A model generated the notes under the pieces. The model did no database searches and had not been told where the DNA came from. It saw only the letters and a list, made by a program, of their open reading frames with translations. A stretch of 64,000 bases of DNA from Clavibacter sp. A6099. Lineage in GTDB: Bacteria; Actinomycetota; Actinomycetes; Actinomycetales; Microbacteriaceae. This document shows, piece by piece, positions 18,082 to 26,702 of the stretch. How positions within the stretch are numbered: position 1 is the stretch's first letter; each line of letters starts with the position of its first letter. A program made the position numbers and the translations under genes. The stretch spans positions 2,604,001 to 2,668,000 of the forward strand of contig NZ_CP083439.1 of NCBI RefSeq assembly GCF_021919125.1. Reading direction: 5' to 3'.

Positions 18082-19085
18082 TGCCCGCCACCGCCACCCG
18101 CATCCACCCCGCGCTCCCCGGCCTCGGCGCCGCGGCGGCGGCCGCGCTCGTCGCGTGGGCCGTGCACGCGCTCGTCCCGGCGATCCCGCTGCTCACGGTC
18201 GCGGTGGCGCTCGGCATCGTCGCCGCGCAGATCCCCGCCGCGCGTCCCGCGCTCACCGGCCCGTTGAAGCCCGGCCTCACGCTCGCGTCCAAGCGGCTGA
18301 TGCGGATCGGCGTCGTGCTCCTCGGCCTGCAGCTCGGCCTCTCCGACATCGTCGGCCTCGGCTGGCGCGCGGTGCTGCTCGTGGTCGCGGTCGTGATCCT
18401 CTCGTTCGCGGGCACCTACGCGATCGCCCGCGCGCTGCGCATGCCGGGCCAGCAGCCGCTCCTCCTCGCCACCGGGTTCTCGATCTGCGGCGCGAGCGCG
18501 ATCGGCGCGATGGCCGGCGTCACGCGCGCGAAGCCCGCCGACCAGGGCGCGCCCGTCGCGCTCGTCACGCTCTGCGGCACCCTCGCGATCGCCGTGCTGC
18601 CACCGCTCGCGAGCCCGCTCGGCCTCGACGACGTCGCGTTCGGCCACTGGGTGGGCGCGGGCGTGCACGACGTGGGGCAGGTCGTCGCGACCGCGCAGAT
18701 CGCGGGATCCGCGGCCCTCACCATCGCGATCGCCGTGAAGCTCACGCGCGTGCTGCTGCTCGCGCCCGTGGTCGCCGTCGCGGGCGTCGTGATGCGCCGC
18801 CGCGAGGGCCGGGTCGAGGGCGCCGCGCGTCCGCCGATCGTGCCGCTGTTCGTGCTCGGCTTCCTCGCGGCCGTGCTCATCCGCACCTTCGTGCCGCTGC
18901 CCGACGGCGTCCTCGACGCCGCCCAGCTCGTGCAGACCGCGCTCCTGGCGATCGCGCTCGTGGCGCTCGGATCCGCGGTGCGCCTCCGCGAGCTCGTCGG
19001 CCAGGGTGGATCCGCGCTCGCCGCCGGCCTCCTCTCCTGGGCCCTCATCGCGGGCCTCGCGCTCGCGGCCGTGCGCCTGTCCTGA
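18081..19085 (+). CDS. YeiH-family putative sulfate exporter
   Basis: A 334-aa membrane protein of the UPF0324/YeiH (Cons_hypoth698) family with about ten helices. The conserved family segments are KRLMRIGVVLLGLQLGLSDI, TGFSICGASAIGAMAGV and FGHWVGAGVHDVGQVVATA. YeiH homologues are annotated as sulfate or sulfite exporters; the evidence for substrate is indirect. It starts within the stop of the mannosyltransferase gene (TGATG), so the two are co-expressed. The next gene, metY, uses sulfide, so a sulfur link is possible (inference). Confidence 0.87.
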   Translation: MPATATRIHPALPGLGAAAAAALVAWAVHALVPAIPLLTVAVALGIVAAQIPAARPALTGPLKPGLTLASKRLMRIGVVLLGLQLGLSDIVGLGWRAVLLVVAVVILSFAGTYAIARALRMPGQQPLLLATGFSICGASAIGAMAGVTRAKPADQGAPVALVTLCGTLAIAVLPPLASPLGLDDVAFGHWVGAGVHDVGQVVATAQIAGSAALTIAIAVKLTRVLLLAPVVAVAGVVMRRREGRVEGAARPPIVPLFVLGFLAAVLIRTFVPLPDGVLDAAQLVQTALLAIALVALGSAVRLRELVGQGGSALAAGLLSWALIAGLALAAVRLS

Positions 19086-19170
19086 TCCGCCGGCCGCGTC
19101 GGCGGCCCGCATGTCGCCGCATTACGGCGCGGCCGGGGAACCGTCGGGAGCGCGGGCTAGCGTCGTCCCC

Positions 19171-20466
19171 ATGGTCGATCGCGAGTACGGGTTCAAGACG
19201 AGGGCGATCCACGCGGGCAACATCCCCGACGCCACCACGGGTGCGCGCGCCCTCCCCATCTACCAGTCGAGCGCGTTCGTCTTCGACGACACCGCAGACG
19301 CCGCGGCGCGCTTCGCGCTGCAGAAGTACGGGAACGTCTACTCGCGCCTGTCGAACCCTACGGTCGCCGCGTTCGAGGAGCGCGTCGCGAGCCTCGAGGG
19401 CGGCCTCGGCGCGGTCGCGACGTCGAGCGGGCTGAGCGCGCAGTACATCACCTTCGCCTCGCTCGCGGGCGCCGGCGACCACATCGTCGCGTCCGCGAAC
19501 CTCTACGGCGGATCCATCACCCAGCTCGACGTGACCCTCCGCCGCTTCGGTGTCGAGACCACCTTCGTGCAGTCGAGCGACCCGGCCGACTACGCCGCCG
19601 CGATCACCGACCGCACCAAGCTCGTCTTCGCGGAGACCGTCGCGAACCCGTCGGGCGAGATCGCCGACATCGAGGGGCTCGCCGCCGTCGCGCACGCGGC
19701 CGGCGTCCCGCTCGTCATCGACTCCACCATCGCCACGCCCTACCTCAACCGCCCCATCGAGTGGGGCGCCGACATCGTCATCCACTCGGCCACCAAGTTC
19801 CTCGGCGGGCACGGCACGACGCTCGGCGGCGTGGTCGTCGAGTCCGGCCTCTTCGACTGGGAGAGCGCGCGCTTCCCGCTCCTCGACCAGCCCGTGCCGA
19901 GCTACGGCGGCCTCAACTGGACCGGCAACTTCGGCGAGTACGCGTTCCTCACGCGGCTCCGCGCCGAGCAGCTCCGCGACATCGGGCCCGTGCTCGCGCC
20001 GCACTCCGCGTTCCTCCTCGCGCAGGGCGTCGAGACCCTCCCGTACCGGATGCAGGCGCACATCGACAATGCGCGGGCCGTCGCCGAGTGGCTGGATGCG
20101 GATCCGCGCATCACCGCCGTCAACTGGGCCGGCCTCCCCGCGCACCCGCACCACGAGCGGGCGCGCAAGTACCTGCCGACGGGACCCGGATCCGTGTTCA
20201 CGTTCGAGGTCGCGGGCGGCCGCGCGGTGGGCCAGCGCTTCATCGAGTCGGTGGAGCTCGCGAGCCACCTCGCGAACATCGGCGACGCGAAGACGCTCGT
20301 CATCCACCCGGCGTCCACGACCCACGCGCAGCTGAGCGAGGCGCAGCTGGTGGACGCGGGCGTGCTGCCCGGGATCGTCCGCATCAGCGTCGGCATCGAG
20401 GACGTCGCCGACATCATCCACGACCTGGACCAGGCGCTGGCCGCCGCCACGGAGGGAGCGAAGTGA
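19171..20466 (+). CDS. metY: O-acetylhomoserine sulfhydrylase (PLP-dependent)
   Basis: A 431-aa cytoplasmic Cys/Met-metabolism PLP enzyme. It converts O-acetylhomoserine plus sulfide to homocysteine in methionine synthesis. Features are the N-terminal FKTRAIHAGNIPDATTGA, the substrate loop YSRLSNPT and the PLP lysine Lys209 in SATKFLGGHGT. The extra segments near PVPSYGGLNWTGNFGEYAF are typical of MetY rather than cystathionine synthase. ATG 19171 has TAGCGT seven bases upstream and no Shine-Dalgarno, so the start is probably leaderless. The stop overlaps the GTG of a CoA-binding protein. No SAM riboswitch was seen in the 85-bp upstream gap. Confidence 0.93.
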   Translation: MVDREYGFKTRAIHAGNIPDATTGARALPIYQSSAFVFDDTADAAARFALQKYGNVYSRLSNPTVAAFEERVASLEGGLGAVATSSGLSAQYITFASLAGAGDHIVASANLYGGSITQLDVTLRRFGVETTFVQSSDPADYAAAITDRTKLVFAETVANPSGEIADIEGLAAVAHAAGVPLVIDSTIATPYLNRPIEWGADIVIHSATKFLGGHGTTLGGVVVESGLFDWESARFPLLDQPVPSYGGLNWTGNFGEYAFLTRLRAEQLRDIGPVLAPHSAFLLAQGVETLPYRMQAHIDNARAVAEWLDADPRITAVNWAGLPAHPHHERARKYLPTGPGSVFTFEVAGGRAVGQRFIESVELASHLANIGDAKTLVIHPASTTHAQLSEAQLVDAGVLPGIVRISVGIEDVADIIHDLDQALAAATEGAK

Positions 20467-21221
20467 GCTTCGACACCGGCGGAGTGCCGCCCGAGCGCAC
20501 CGGATCCGCGCCCCACCCGGCCGCCGACGCGGCCGACCTCGATCCGCTCGACCCGGCCGAGGAGGCCGCCGACCGCGCGGCGGGCGACGCCGCCGAGGCG
20601 GACGCATCCACTCCCGTCGAGCCCGTCGCCACAGCGCCAGCCGGAGGGGGCGACGCCGACGGCACCCAGACCACGCAGCTCCAGAACGGCCTCACCTGCG
20701 CGATCCCCCGCTCCAGCCCGCTCGCCGCGCTCCTCCGCTCCGAGCGCACGTGGACCGGCCCGAGCGCGAAGGAGCGCCAGGCGATCCTCCGCCGCGCGAA
20801 GTCCGTCGCCATCGTCGGCGCCTCGCCGAACCCGGCCCGCTCCAGCTACTTCGTCGGCACGTACCTCCAGCAGTCGAGCGACTACCGCGTGTACTTCGTG
20901 AACCCGAACGCCACCGAGATCCTCGGCCAGGAGGCGTATCCCGACCTCGCGTCGCTGCCCGAGGTGCCCGACATCGTCGACGTGTTCCGGAAGGCGAGCG
21001 ACATCCCGTCCGTCGTGGACGACGTGGTCGCGATCGGCGCGCCCGTCATCTGGGTGCAGCTCGGCATCTGGAACCAGGAGGCAGCCGTGGACGCCGAGGC
21101 CCGCGGGCTCACGGTCGTCATGGATCGCTGCATCAAGGTCGAGCACGCGCGCTTCCACGGCGGTCTGCACCTGCTCGGCTTCGACACCGGCGTGATCAGC
21201 TCGCGGAAGGCCGCGGTGTAG
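20463..21221 (+). CDS. CoA-binding (YccU-like) protein
   Basis: A 252-aa protein with a disordered acidic/Ala-rich N-terminal part (about residues 1-70), then a CoA-binding Rossmann domain. The nucleotide loop is SVAIVGASPNPARSSYFVG; VYFVNPNATEILGQEAYPDL and PVIWVQLGIWNQEA follow, and the conserved MDRCIKVEHAR is near the end. The family binds CoA or acyl-CoA; its role is undefined. The GTG start sits inside the metY stop (GTGA), a pairing seen in several actinobacteria. A later in-frame start would remove only the disordered region, so the true N-terminus is uncertain. Confidence 0.85.
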   Translation: MSFDTGGVPPERTGSAPHPAADAADLDPLDPAEEAADRAAGDAAEADASTPVEPVATAPAGGGDADGTQTTQLQNGLTCAIPRSSPLAALLRSERTWTGPSAKERQAILRRAKSVAIVGASPNPARSSYFVGTYLQQSSDYRVYFVNPNATEILGQEAYPDLASLPEVPDIVDVFRKASDIPSVVDDVVAIGAPVIWVQLGIWNQEAAVDAEARGLTVVMDRCIKVEHARFHGGLHLLGFDTGVISSRKAAV

Positions 21222-21239
21222 CGGAGACGCCCGCCCGCA

Positions 21240-21749
21240 TCACCAGCCGAGCGTGCCCGGCGCGCCCTTGAACGGGCCGACCACGCGCGGCGTGATCCAG
21301 CCGCCGTAGAAGTCGCCCTCCTGCGCCTCCACCGTGACGCCGTCGACCGTGATGCGGTCCATCCGAGACGGGTACACGGCGACCTTGTCGGCGAGCACCT
21401 CGAAGCCGCGCGTGGGCGACGGGTACCACCAGGCGGCGCGGTCGGCCGTGACGCCGCCCGCCGTGAGCGAGAGGTACGACGCCTCCCCCTTGTACTCGCA
21501 CCACGACCGACCGGCGGCGGAGGAGAGCACGCCCGCGGCGAAGTCGGCGGAGGGGAGGTAGTAGACCGGCGGGTGGCTCGTCTCGAGCACGCGCACCGCG
21601 GATCGGCTGTCGGCGACGACGCGTCCGCCGAGCTCGATCACGATGCGCTCGGACGACGGATCCACGCGCGGCGGACGCGGGTAGTCCCACACCGACTCCT
21701 GGCCCTCGCCGGGGATCTCGCGGGGACGTCGGGCGGGTGGGATGCGCAT
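21240..21749 (-). CDS. DUF427 family protein
   Basis: A 169-aa protein of the DUF427 beta-rich family, function unknown. The family signature appears as ESVWDYPRPPRV near the start. ETSHPPVYYLPSADF and SWCEYKGEASYLSL follow in the middle, then WWYPSPTRGFEVLADKVAVYPS. The frame is open for 34 codons further upstream, but ATG 21749 is chosen because TACCGT lies exactly six bases before it and homology begins here. It is convergent with the CoA-binding protein gene. Confidence 0.85.
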   Translation of the reverse strand: MRIPPARRPREIPGEGQESVWDYPRPPRVDPSSERIVIELGGRVVADSRSAVRVLETSHPPVYYLPSADFAAGVLSSAAGRSWCEYKGEASYLSLTAGGVTADRAAWWYPSPTRGFEVLADKVAVYPSRMDRITVDGVTVEAQEGDFYGGWITPRVVGPFKGAPGTLGW

Positions 21750-21885
21750 GCGCCGACGGTACCGCGGGCTCCTGAGCGCCCCGGATGCCCCGGCCGGACG
21801 GGGTCTCGCGCCCCCGTCCGGTAAAGACGTATCCACTAAACGTTTTTGCACGAATGGTCCTCAGGGTGCTTGACTAGGGCACGTC

Positions 21886-21901
21886 CACCCGCATTCGGGT
21901 G
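21886..21901 (+). promoter_or_regulatory. 5' leader with hairpin and AT-rich promoter region of the stress membrane gene
   Basis: Perfect hairpin CACCCG-CATT-CGGGTG, 35 bases before the start codon at 21936. The upstream gap (21750-21935) contains an unusually AT-rich patch (about 21818-21850, with AAACGTTTTTG) and TTGACT at 21870. These probably hold the promoter, but I cannot place the -10 with confidence. Confidence 0.4.
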
Positions 21902-21935
21902 TCACACAGCACGAAATCTTCGAGGAGTAACGCAC

Positions 21936-22196
21936 ATGGGCATCATCGGTTTTCTGGTTCTGGGTCTGATCGCCGGAGCGCTCGCCAAGCTGATCCTCCC
22001 GGGCAAGCAGGGTGGCGGAATCATCGTCACGCTGATCCTGGGCGTCGTCGGGGCCTTCCTCGGCGGCTTCATCGGCAGCGCGCTCTTCAACAAGCCGGTC
22101 GACGGCTTCGACCTCGGCTCGCTCGCGCTCGCCATCGTCGGCGCGATCATCGTCCTGCTGGTCTACGGCGCGATCGTGGGCCGCAAGAAGGCCTAG
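21936..22196 (+). CDS. GlsB/YeaQ/YmgE family stress-response membrane protein
   Basis: An 86-aa membrane protein with three hydrophobic helices. It matches the transglycosylase-associated GlsB/YeaQ family: MGIIGFLVLGLIAGALAKLI, then GVVGAFLGGFIGSALF and a final hydrophobic helix before the basic GRKKA end. Members are induced by envelope, salt or stationary-phase stress. ATG 21936 has a strong GAGGAG nine bases upstream and a long structured leader, unlike the leaderless genes around it. A strong terminator follows, so it is a stand-alone unit. Confidence 0.9.
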   Translation: MGIIGFLVLGLIAGALAKLILPGKQGGGIIVTLILGVVGAFLGGFIGSALFNKPVDGFDLGSLALAIVGAIIVLLVYGAIVGRKKA

Positions 22197-22212
22197 TCCT
22201 TCCTGCTCCGCG

Positions 22213-22256
22213 GAGCCCCCGCCGCCTGATCCGGACCGGATCGGCAGCGGGGGCTC
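22213..22256 (+). terminator. Strong stem-loop terminator after the stress membrane gene
   Basis: Outer stem GAGCCCCCGC (22213-22222) pairs perfectly with GCGGGGGCTC (22247-22256). The enclosed segment contains a second perfect inverted repeat, GATCCGG-A-CCGGATC. A short CT-rich run follows. Confidence 0.85.
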
Positions 22257-22329
22257 TCGTCATACCGGAGGTCATGTCGGACTCCTGATCCGGGCGGGTC
22301 GCGCCGTGGGCCGTGCCTACGATGACCGC

Positions 22330-22998
22330 ATGCCCGACGCCGTCGCCCCGCCCTCCTCCTCGCCCTCCCGCTCCCGCACGGCCGCCGTCCTCGTCGCCGT
22401 CGCGCTCCCGCCGCTGGCCCTCGCCGCCGCGGGCCTGTCGCACCCGAGCTCGCTGACCGACGACACCGCGATGCACTGGCGCGACCTGCACATCGCGCTC
22501 CTCCCCGTCTTCCCGCTGCTCGCCATCGCGCCGATCCTCGTCACGCGCCGCCACGACCGCCGCCTCGGGATCCTCGCGGTCGTCCTCGGCTTCGCGTACG
22601 CCGTCTGCTACCAGGCCCTCGACATCCTCGCGGGCATCGCGGCCGGCGCCCTCAAGCTCGAGGGCGGGCAGGGCGTGACCACCATGTACGCGCTCGCGGA
22701 CGGGATCGTCATCACGGGCGTCTGGTCGTACGTCGCCGTGACGGTGCTCGCGAGCGCGCTGGTCCTCCGGCACGCGGGGCTGCGGGCGCTGCCGGGCGCG
22801 GTCATCGCCGTGGTCGCGGCCGTCTCGTTCGTCGACAGCCACATCTTCTTCCCGCGCGGCGTGATCACCATGCTCGGCCTCGCCGTCGGCTGGACCTGGC
22901 TGGCGCTCGCCTCGCGCGGGCCCGCCCGTAGGTCGTCCGGCGCATCCGCCGGTCCCGCGAGCGCCCCCGCGACCGGCTCCGCGGAGGCGGCGGCATAG
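22330..22998 (+). CDS. Hypothetical multi-pass membrane protein
   Basis: A 222-aa protein with about six hydrophobic helices and a Ser/Ala-rich C-terminal tail. I do not recognise a family. A conserved-looking extracytoplasmic loop HPSSLTDDTAMHWRDLH follows the first helix, and paired residues FVDSHIFFPRGVI precede the last. ATG 22330 is taken over an earlier in-frame ATG because TACGAT lies exactly six bases upstream. It ends ten bases before sdaA, which has its own promoter-like box. Confidence 0.65.
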   Translation: MPDAVAPPSSSPSRSRTAAVLVAVALPPLALAAAGLSHPSSLTDDTAMHWRDLHIALLPVFPLLAIAPILVTRRHDRRLGILAVVLGFAYAVCYQALDILAGIAAGALKLEGGQGVTTMYALADGIVITGVWSYVAVTVLASALVLRHAGLRALPGAVIAVVAAVSFVDSHIFFPRGVITMLGLAVGWTWLALASRGPARRSSGASAGPASAPATGSAEAAA

Positions 22999-23007
22999 TC
23001 TGACGGG

Positions 23008-24375
23008 ATGACAGCGTACGTCTCGGCACTCGACCTCTTCTCCATCGGGATCGGGCCGTCGAGCTCGCACACCGTCGGACCCATGCGCGCGGCCCTGCTC
23101 TTCGCCGAGGAGTGCCGGGCGTCGCCCCGGTTCACGGAGATGGCGCGCGTCACCGTGCGGCTCTTCGGATCGCTCGGGGCGACCGGCCTCGGGCACGGCA
23201 CGCCCGACGCGGTCGTCGCGGGGCTCGCGGGCCTCGCGCCGGAGACGTGCGACCCCGACGAGGTGCGCGGCCGCTGGTCCGGGCTCGGCGAGGGCGTCGA
23301 CGTGCCGCTCGCGGGGATCCACCCGGTGCGCATGGTCGGCCGCGACCTGACGTTCGAGCCGTTCACGCGCCTCCCCCGCCACCCCAACGCCATGCACCTC
23401 GCGGCGCTCGACGCCGACGGCTGCACGGTGCTCGAGAGCACGTGGTTCTCGGTCGGCGGCGGCTTCGTGCTGCGCGAGGACCAGGCGCCGTCGGCCGTGC
23501 TGCCCACCGGACTGCCGCACTCGTTCTCCAACGCCGACGAGCTGATCGCGCTGGCCGAGACCACCGGGCGCTCCATCGCCGACGTCGCGCGCGACACCGA
23601 GGAGTCGATCCACGGATCCCGCCGCGCGGTCGCCGGCCTCGACGCGATCTGGGACGCCATGGCCGCGTGCGTGACCGCGGGCCTCGGCGGCCAGGGCACG
23701 CTGCCGGGCGGGCTCAACGTGCGACGCCGGGCGGCGCGCGTCGCGTCGCAGCTCGCGACCATCGACGCCGAGAGCGCGCGCGACACCTCGCACGAGTGGC
23801 TGCACGCGTTCGCGCTCGCGGTCAACGAGGAGAACGCGTCCGGTGGGCGCGTGGTCACGGCGCCCACGAACGGCGCGGCCGGCATCATCCCCGCGGTCGG
23901 CTCCTACTACCTGCGCTTCGTGCCGGGCGCCGACCGCGACGGGATCCGCGACTTCCTGCTCACCGCCACCGCGATCGGCTCGCTCGTGAAGGCAAACGCC
24001 AGCATCTCGGGCGCGGAGGCCGGCTGCCAGGGCGAGGTCGGCACGGCGTGCGCGATGGCGGCCGGCGCGCTGTGCGCGGTCCTCGGCGGATCCCCGCGGC
24101 AGGTCGAGAACGCCGCCGAGATCGCGATGGAGCACCACCTCGGCCTCACGTGCGACCCCGTGGGCGGGCTCGTGCAGATCCCGTGCATCGAGCGCAACGC
24201 CATCGCCGCGTCGACCGCCGTGAACGCCGCCCGCATGGCGCTGCACGGCGACGGCACGCACCTCGTCTCGCTCGACACCGTGATCGAGACCATGCGCCAG
24301 ACGGGCCTCGACATGTCCACCAAGTACAAGGAGACGTCCACCGGGGGCCTCGCGGTCAACGTCATCGAGTGCTGA
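23008..24375 (+). CDS. sdaA: L-serine ammonia-lyase (iron-sulfur type)
   Basis: Deaminates L-serine to pyruvate and ammonia in the cytoplasm using a [4Fe-4S] cluster. The 455-aa single-chain form has the N-terminal [18 protein letters not shown] signature and a central [12 protein letters not shown]. The cluster cysteines lie in [21 protein letters not shown] and IPCIERN. The length is normal for the fused alpha/beta type. ATG 23008 has TAGTCT exactly six bases upstream and no Shine-Dalgarno, so translation is probably leaderless. It stands as a single gene between two small membrane proteins. Confidence 0.95.
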   Translation: MTAYVSALDLFSIGIGPSSSHTVGPMRAALLFAEECRASPRFTEMARVTVRLFGSLGATGLGHGTPDAVVAGLAGLAPETCDPDEVRGRWSGLGEGVDVPLAGIHPVRMVGRDLTFEPFTRLPRHPNAMHLAALDADGCTVLESTWFSVGGGFVLREDQAPSAVLPTGLPHSFSNADELIALAETTGRSIADVARDTEESIHGSRRAVAGLDAIWDAMAACVTAGLGGQGTLPGGLNVRRRAARVASQLATIDAESARDTSHEWLHAFALAVNEENASGGRVVTAPTNGAAGIIPAVGSYYLRFVPGADRDGIRDFLLTATAIGSLVKANASISGAEAGCQGEVGTACAMAAGALCAVLGGSPRQVENAAEIAMEHHLGLTCDPVGGLVQIPCIERNAIAASTAVNAARMALHGDGTHLVSLDTVIETMRQTGLDMSTKYKETSTGGLAVNVIEC

Positions 24376-24412
24376 GCGCCCCGGCGGCGGCCGGCCGTGT
24401 CAGGCTGGGTGC

Positions 24413-24808
24413 ATGGGTGTCCCCGCGCTGCTGCTCGCCGTCGCGGCGCTGCTGGTCCTCGGCACCACGCAGCTCGCGGCCTGGGGCCTCCTCAAGCGCA
24501 ACGGCTGGATCGGGATCCGCACGCGCCCCCTCATGGCGAGCGACGAGGCCTGGCGGGCCGGGCACGTGGCCGCCCTGCCCGCGCTCCGCAGCACGTGCCT
24601 GCCCGTCGCGATCGGCGGCGTCATCGGCGGGATCGCGGCCGGTGCCGGGATGAACAGCGTCGCGAGCTGGGGCGGGCTGCTGCTGGTCGGCGGGATCGTC
24701 TGGAGCACGTTCCGCGCGGGGCAGGCGGCCAAGCGGGTCGCCCGCCGGCAGGAGGCCGAGCGGCAGGACGCCGAGCGGTACGGGCCGCCGCGGACCCGGC
24801 GCGACTAG
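24413..24808 (+). CDS. SdpI-family small membrane protein
   Basis: A 131-aa membrane protein with three helices and a charged C-terminal tail (QAAKRVARRQEAERQDAERYG). The cytoplasmic loop after helix 1, GWIGIRTRPLMASDEAWRAGH, is the SdpI-family motif. Family members include immunity proteins for the SDP toxin, but most are uncharacterised. ATG 24413 is preceded at six bases by CAGGCT, a weak variant of the local start box. Its stop overlaps the convergent barrel-protein gene by four bases. Confidence 0.75.
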   Translation: MGVPALLLAVAALLVLGTTQLAAWGLLKRNGWIGIRTRPLMASDEAWRAGHVAALPALRSTCLPVAIGGVIGGIAAGAGMNSVASWGGLLLVGGIVWSTFRAGQAAKRVARRQEAERQDAERYGPPRTRRD

Positions 24809-25911
24809 CGCGGCGCTGCCGCCGCACGCAGCGCGTCGCCCACGGCCGCCAGGCGCTCTCGGCCGATGAGGCCGAGGTGGTACACGTACGTGTCGTCGAG
24901 CCCGCGCACCGCGTCGGGCCAGCCGGCACGGATGCTCGCGGGGCTCGCCGGCGGCAGCGCCCAGAGGTAGCCGCCGATGGGGGTGCCGGGCAGCCGCTCG
25001 CGGAGCCCGCGCATGGCCTCGGGGTCGTGGGCCACGGCGTCGAGCACCACGACGCCGTCCACCTCGTCGAGGTCGTCGAGGAGCGCGGCGAACGGACCGG
25101 TGGCCCAGGGATCCGCCTGGGCGTGCACCACGACGCGCTGCACGCCGGCCGCGCGCGCCACCCCGACGCACGCGTCGAGGAGCTGCCGCCTGGCCCGGCC
25201 GCGCACACGGAGGACGGCGTCGAGGCCGTCGAGCCCCGCGGATGCGTCGACGCGGGCGCGCACCTCGGCACGGAGCGCGTCCGGATCCTCGCCCTCCTCC
25301 GCCAGCAGCGCGACGCACACCGTGCAGAAGCAGATCGAGAGCAGCGCCTCCTGGGCGGCCGACCAGTCGGCGCCCGCGGTCTTCTCGTGGTGGCCGAGGT
25401 GGCCGAGCCCCATGGGGCCGCACGCCTCGAGCATCACGCCGTCGAGGTCCACCGCCGCGGCCGTCTCGGCGACGAGGGCGGCCGCGTACTCCCGCACCTC
25501 GGGCCGCGCGGGGCAGAGCCCGTAGGCGTACGCCTCGCCGAACGCGTTGACGACGCAGCTGTCCGGGTGGCGCGTGCCGACCGACGTCGAGTGCGTGAGC
25601 ACGATCCACGCCTCCACGCGCAGGCCCGCCGCGCGCGCGACCGCGGCGGCGCGCGCGAACGCGTCCGGGCCGACCCAGTGAGTGTCGTCGTCGGGCCGGA
25701 GCTCGCCCCACGCCCCGTCGCGCACGGGCAGGTAGAGCGCGGCGGAGCGCGCGTCGACGATGCGGTGCCGCGGATGCAGCGGCGTCGCGGCCCGCACGGA
25801 GTGGTAGGCCGCGGCGATGGCCACTCCGTCGGCGCCCGCCGCCCGCACCCGCGCCACGGCGTCCGGGTCGTCGATCAGGTCCCACGGGTAGGCGCAGAAG
25901 GAGACGCTCAC
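24805..25911 (-). CDS. Unknown TIM-barrel-like protein in the uronate operon
   Basis: A 368-aa cytosolic protein that I cannot place in a named family. The opening VSFCAYPWDLIDDPDAV, the repeated beta-alpha pattern (ADGVAIAAAYHS, LRVEAWIVLTHS, DGVMLEACGPMG) and the cysteine motif CFCTVC near residue 200 recall glycoside-hydrolase-like barrels with metal or Cys clusters. It is the third gene of udh-iclR-this, its GTG overlapping the IclR stop by four bases. A role in uronate or oligouronide metabolism is likely: lactonase, isomerase or glycosidase (inference). No signal peptide. Confidence 0.65.
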   Translation of the reverse strand: MSVSFCAYPWDLIDDPDAVARVRAAGADGVAIAAAYHSVRAATPLHPRHRIVDARSAALYLPVRDGAWGELRPDDDTHWVGPDAFARAAAVARAAGLRVEAWIVLTHSTSVGTRHPDSCVVNAFGEAYAYGLCPARPEVREYAAALVAETAAAVDLDGVMLEACGPMGLGHLGHHEKTAGADWSAAQEALLSICFCTVCVALLAEEGEDPDALRAEVRARVDASAGLDGLDAVLRVRGRARRQLLDACVGVARAAGVQRVVVHAQADPWATGPFAALLDDLDEVDGVVVLDAVAHDPEAMRGLRERLPGTPIGGYLWALPPASPASIRAGWPDAVRGLDDTYVYHLGLIGRERLAAVGDALRAAAAPR

Positions 25912-26702
25912 CGCACGCCCGCCGACCGCAGCGTCTGGGCGAGCCGATCCGCGTGCGCGCCGATGATGCGGGCCACGCGCTCCGCCTCCTTCGGCGTCGC
26001 GCGGTCGATCGGCATGGAGCAGCTGATGGCGTCGGTCGCGGGGATCCGGTAGCCCACGCTCACCGCCACGCAGCTGACGCCGGCCAGGTTCTCCTCGCGC
26101 TCGTGCGCGTAGCCGCGCTCGTGCGCCACATCGAGCTGCGCGTCGAGCGCCGCGGGGTCGGTCACGGTCTGGGGCGTGAGGGCGGCGAGCGGGCCGGATC
26201 CGAGCGCCTCGCGCCGCTCCTCGGCGCTGAGCTCCGCGAGCAGGGCCTTGCCGAGCGAGGTCGCGTGCGCGGGCAGCTGGCGGCCGACCCGCGAGGTCGC
26301 CCGCCGGGACTCGGTCGTCTCGCGCGTGGCCAGGTAGAGCACCCGGTCGCCCTCGCGGCGCGCGTAGTGCGCGGTGTACCCGGTCTCGTCGCGGATCCGC
26401 TCGAGCGCGGCGAGCGCGTGCGGCAGGGCCCTGTCGCGGTCGAGGTAGGCGGTGCCGACGACGAGCGCGCGGGATCCGATGGAGACGTGCGTGCCGTCCT
26501 GCAGCATCTCGATCCAGCCGCTCGCCGCCATCGTGTGCAGCAGCTGGTGCAGGCTCGAGCGCGGGTAGCCGGACGCGCGGTGGAGCTCCACCACGGAGAC
26601 GGGCTCGGATGACGCGGCGAGCCGCTCCAGCAGTGCGAGCGTGCGCTCCGCCGACTTGACCGGCCGGGCGCCGCGCTCGGCGGCCTGCTCCTCGGTCACC
26701 AT
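25908..26702 (-). CDS. IclR-family transcriptional regulator
   Basis: A 264-aa regulator. The N-terminal winged helix-turn-helix (about residues 12-70) has SVVELHRASGYPRSSLHQLLHTM. The C-terminal effector domain (about 85-255) has SLGKALLAELSAEERREAL and CVAVSVGYRI. It probably controls the flanking uronate/aldarate genes in response to a pathway acid (inference). The start is ATG 26702, seven bases inside the udh 3' end; a longer frame exists but overlaps udh more. A candidate operator, a near-palindrome of two ATGCAT blocks, lies in the divergent region at 27572-27585. Confidence 0.9.
   Translation of the reverse strand: MVTEEQAAERGARPVKSAERTLALLERLAASSEPVSVVELHRASGYPRSSLHQLLHTMAASGWIEMLQDGTHVSIGSRALVVGTAYLDRDRALPHALAALERIRDETGYTAHYARREGDRVLYLATRETTESRRATSRVGRQLPAHATSLGKALLAELSAEERREALGSGPLAALTPQTVTDPAALDAQLDVAHERGYAHEREENLAGVSCVAVSVGYRIPATDAISCSMPIDRATPKEAERVARIIGAHADRLAQTLRSAGVR

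Noticed and set aside
19086-19170. SAM or cobalamin riboswitch before metY
   Set aside because: The gap is only 85 bases and a promoter-like box sits seven bases before the start codon, leaving no room for a leader element.
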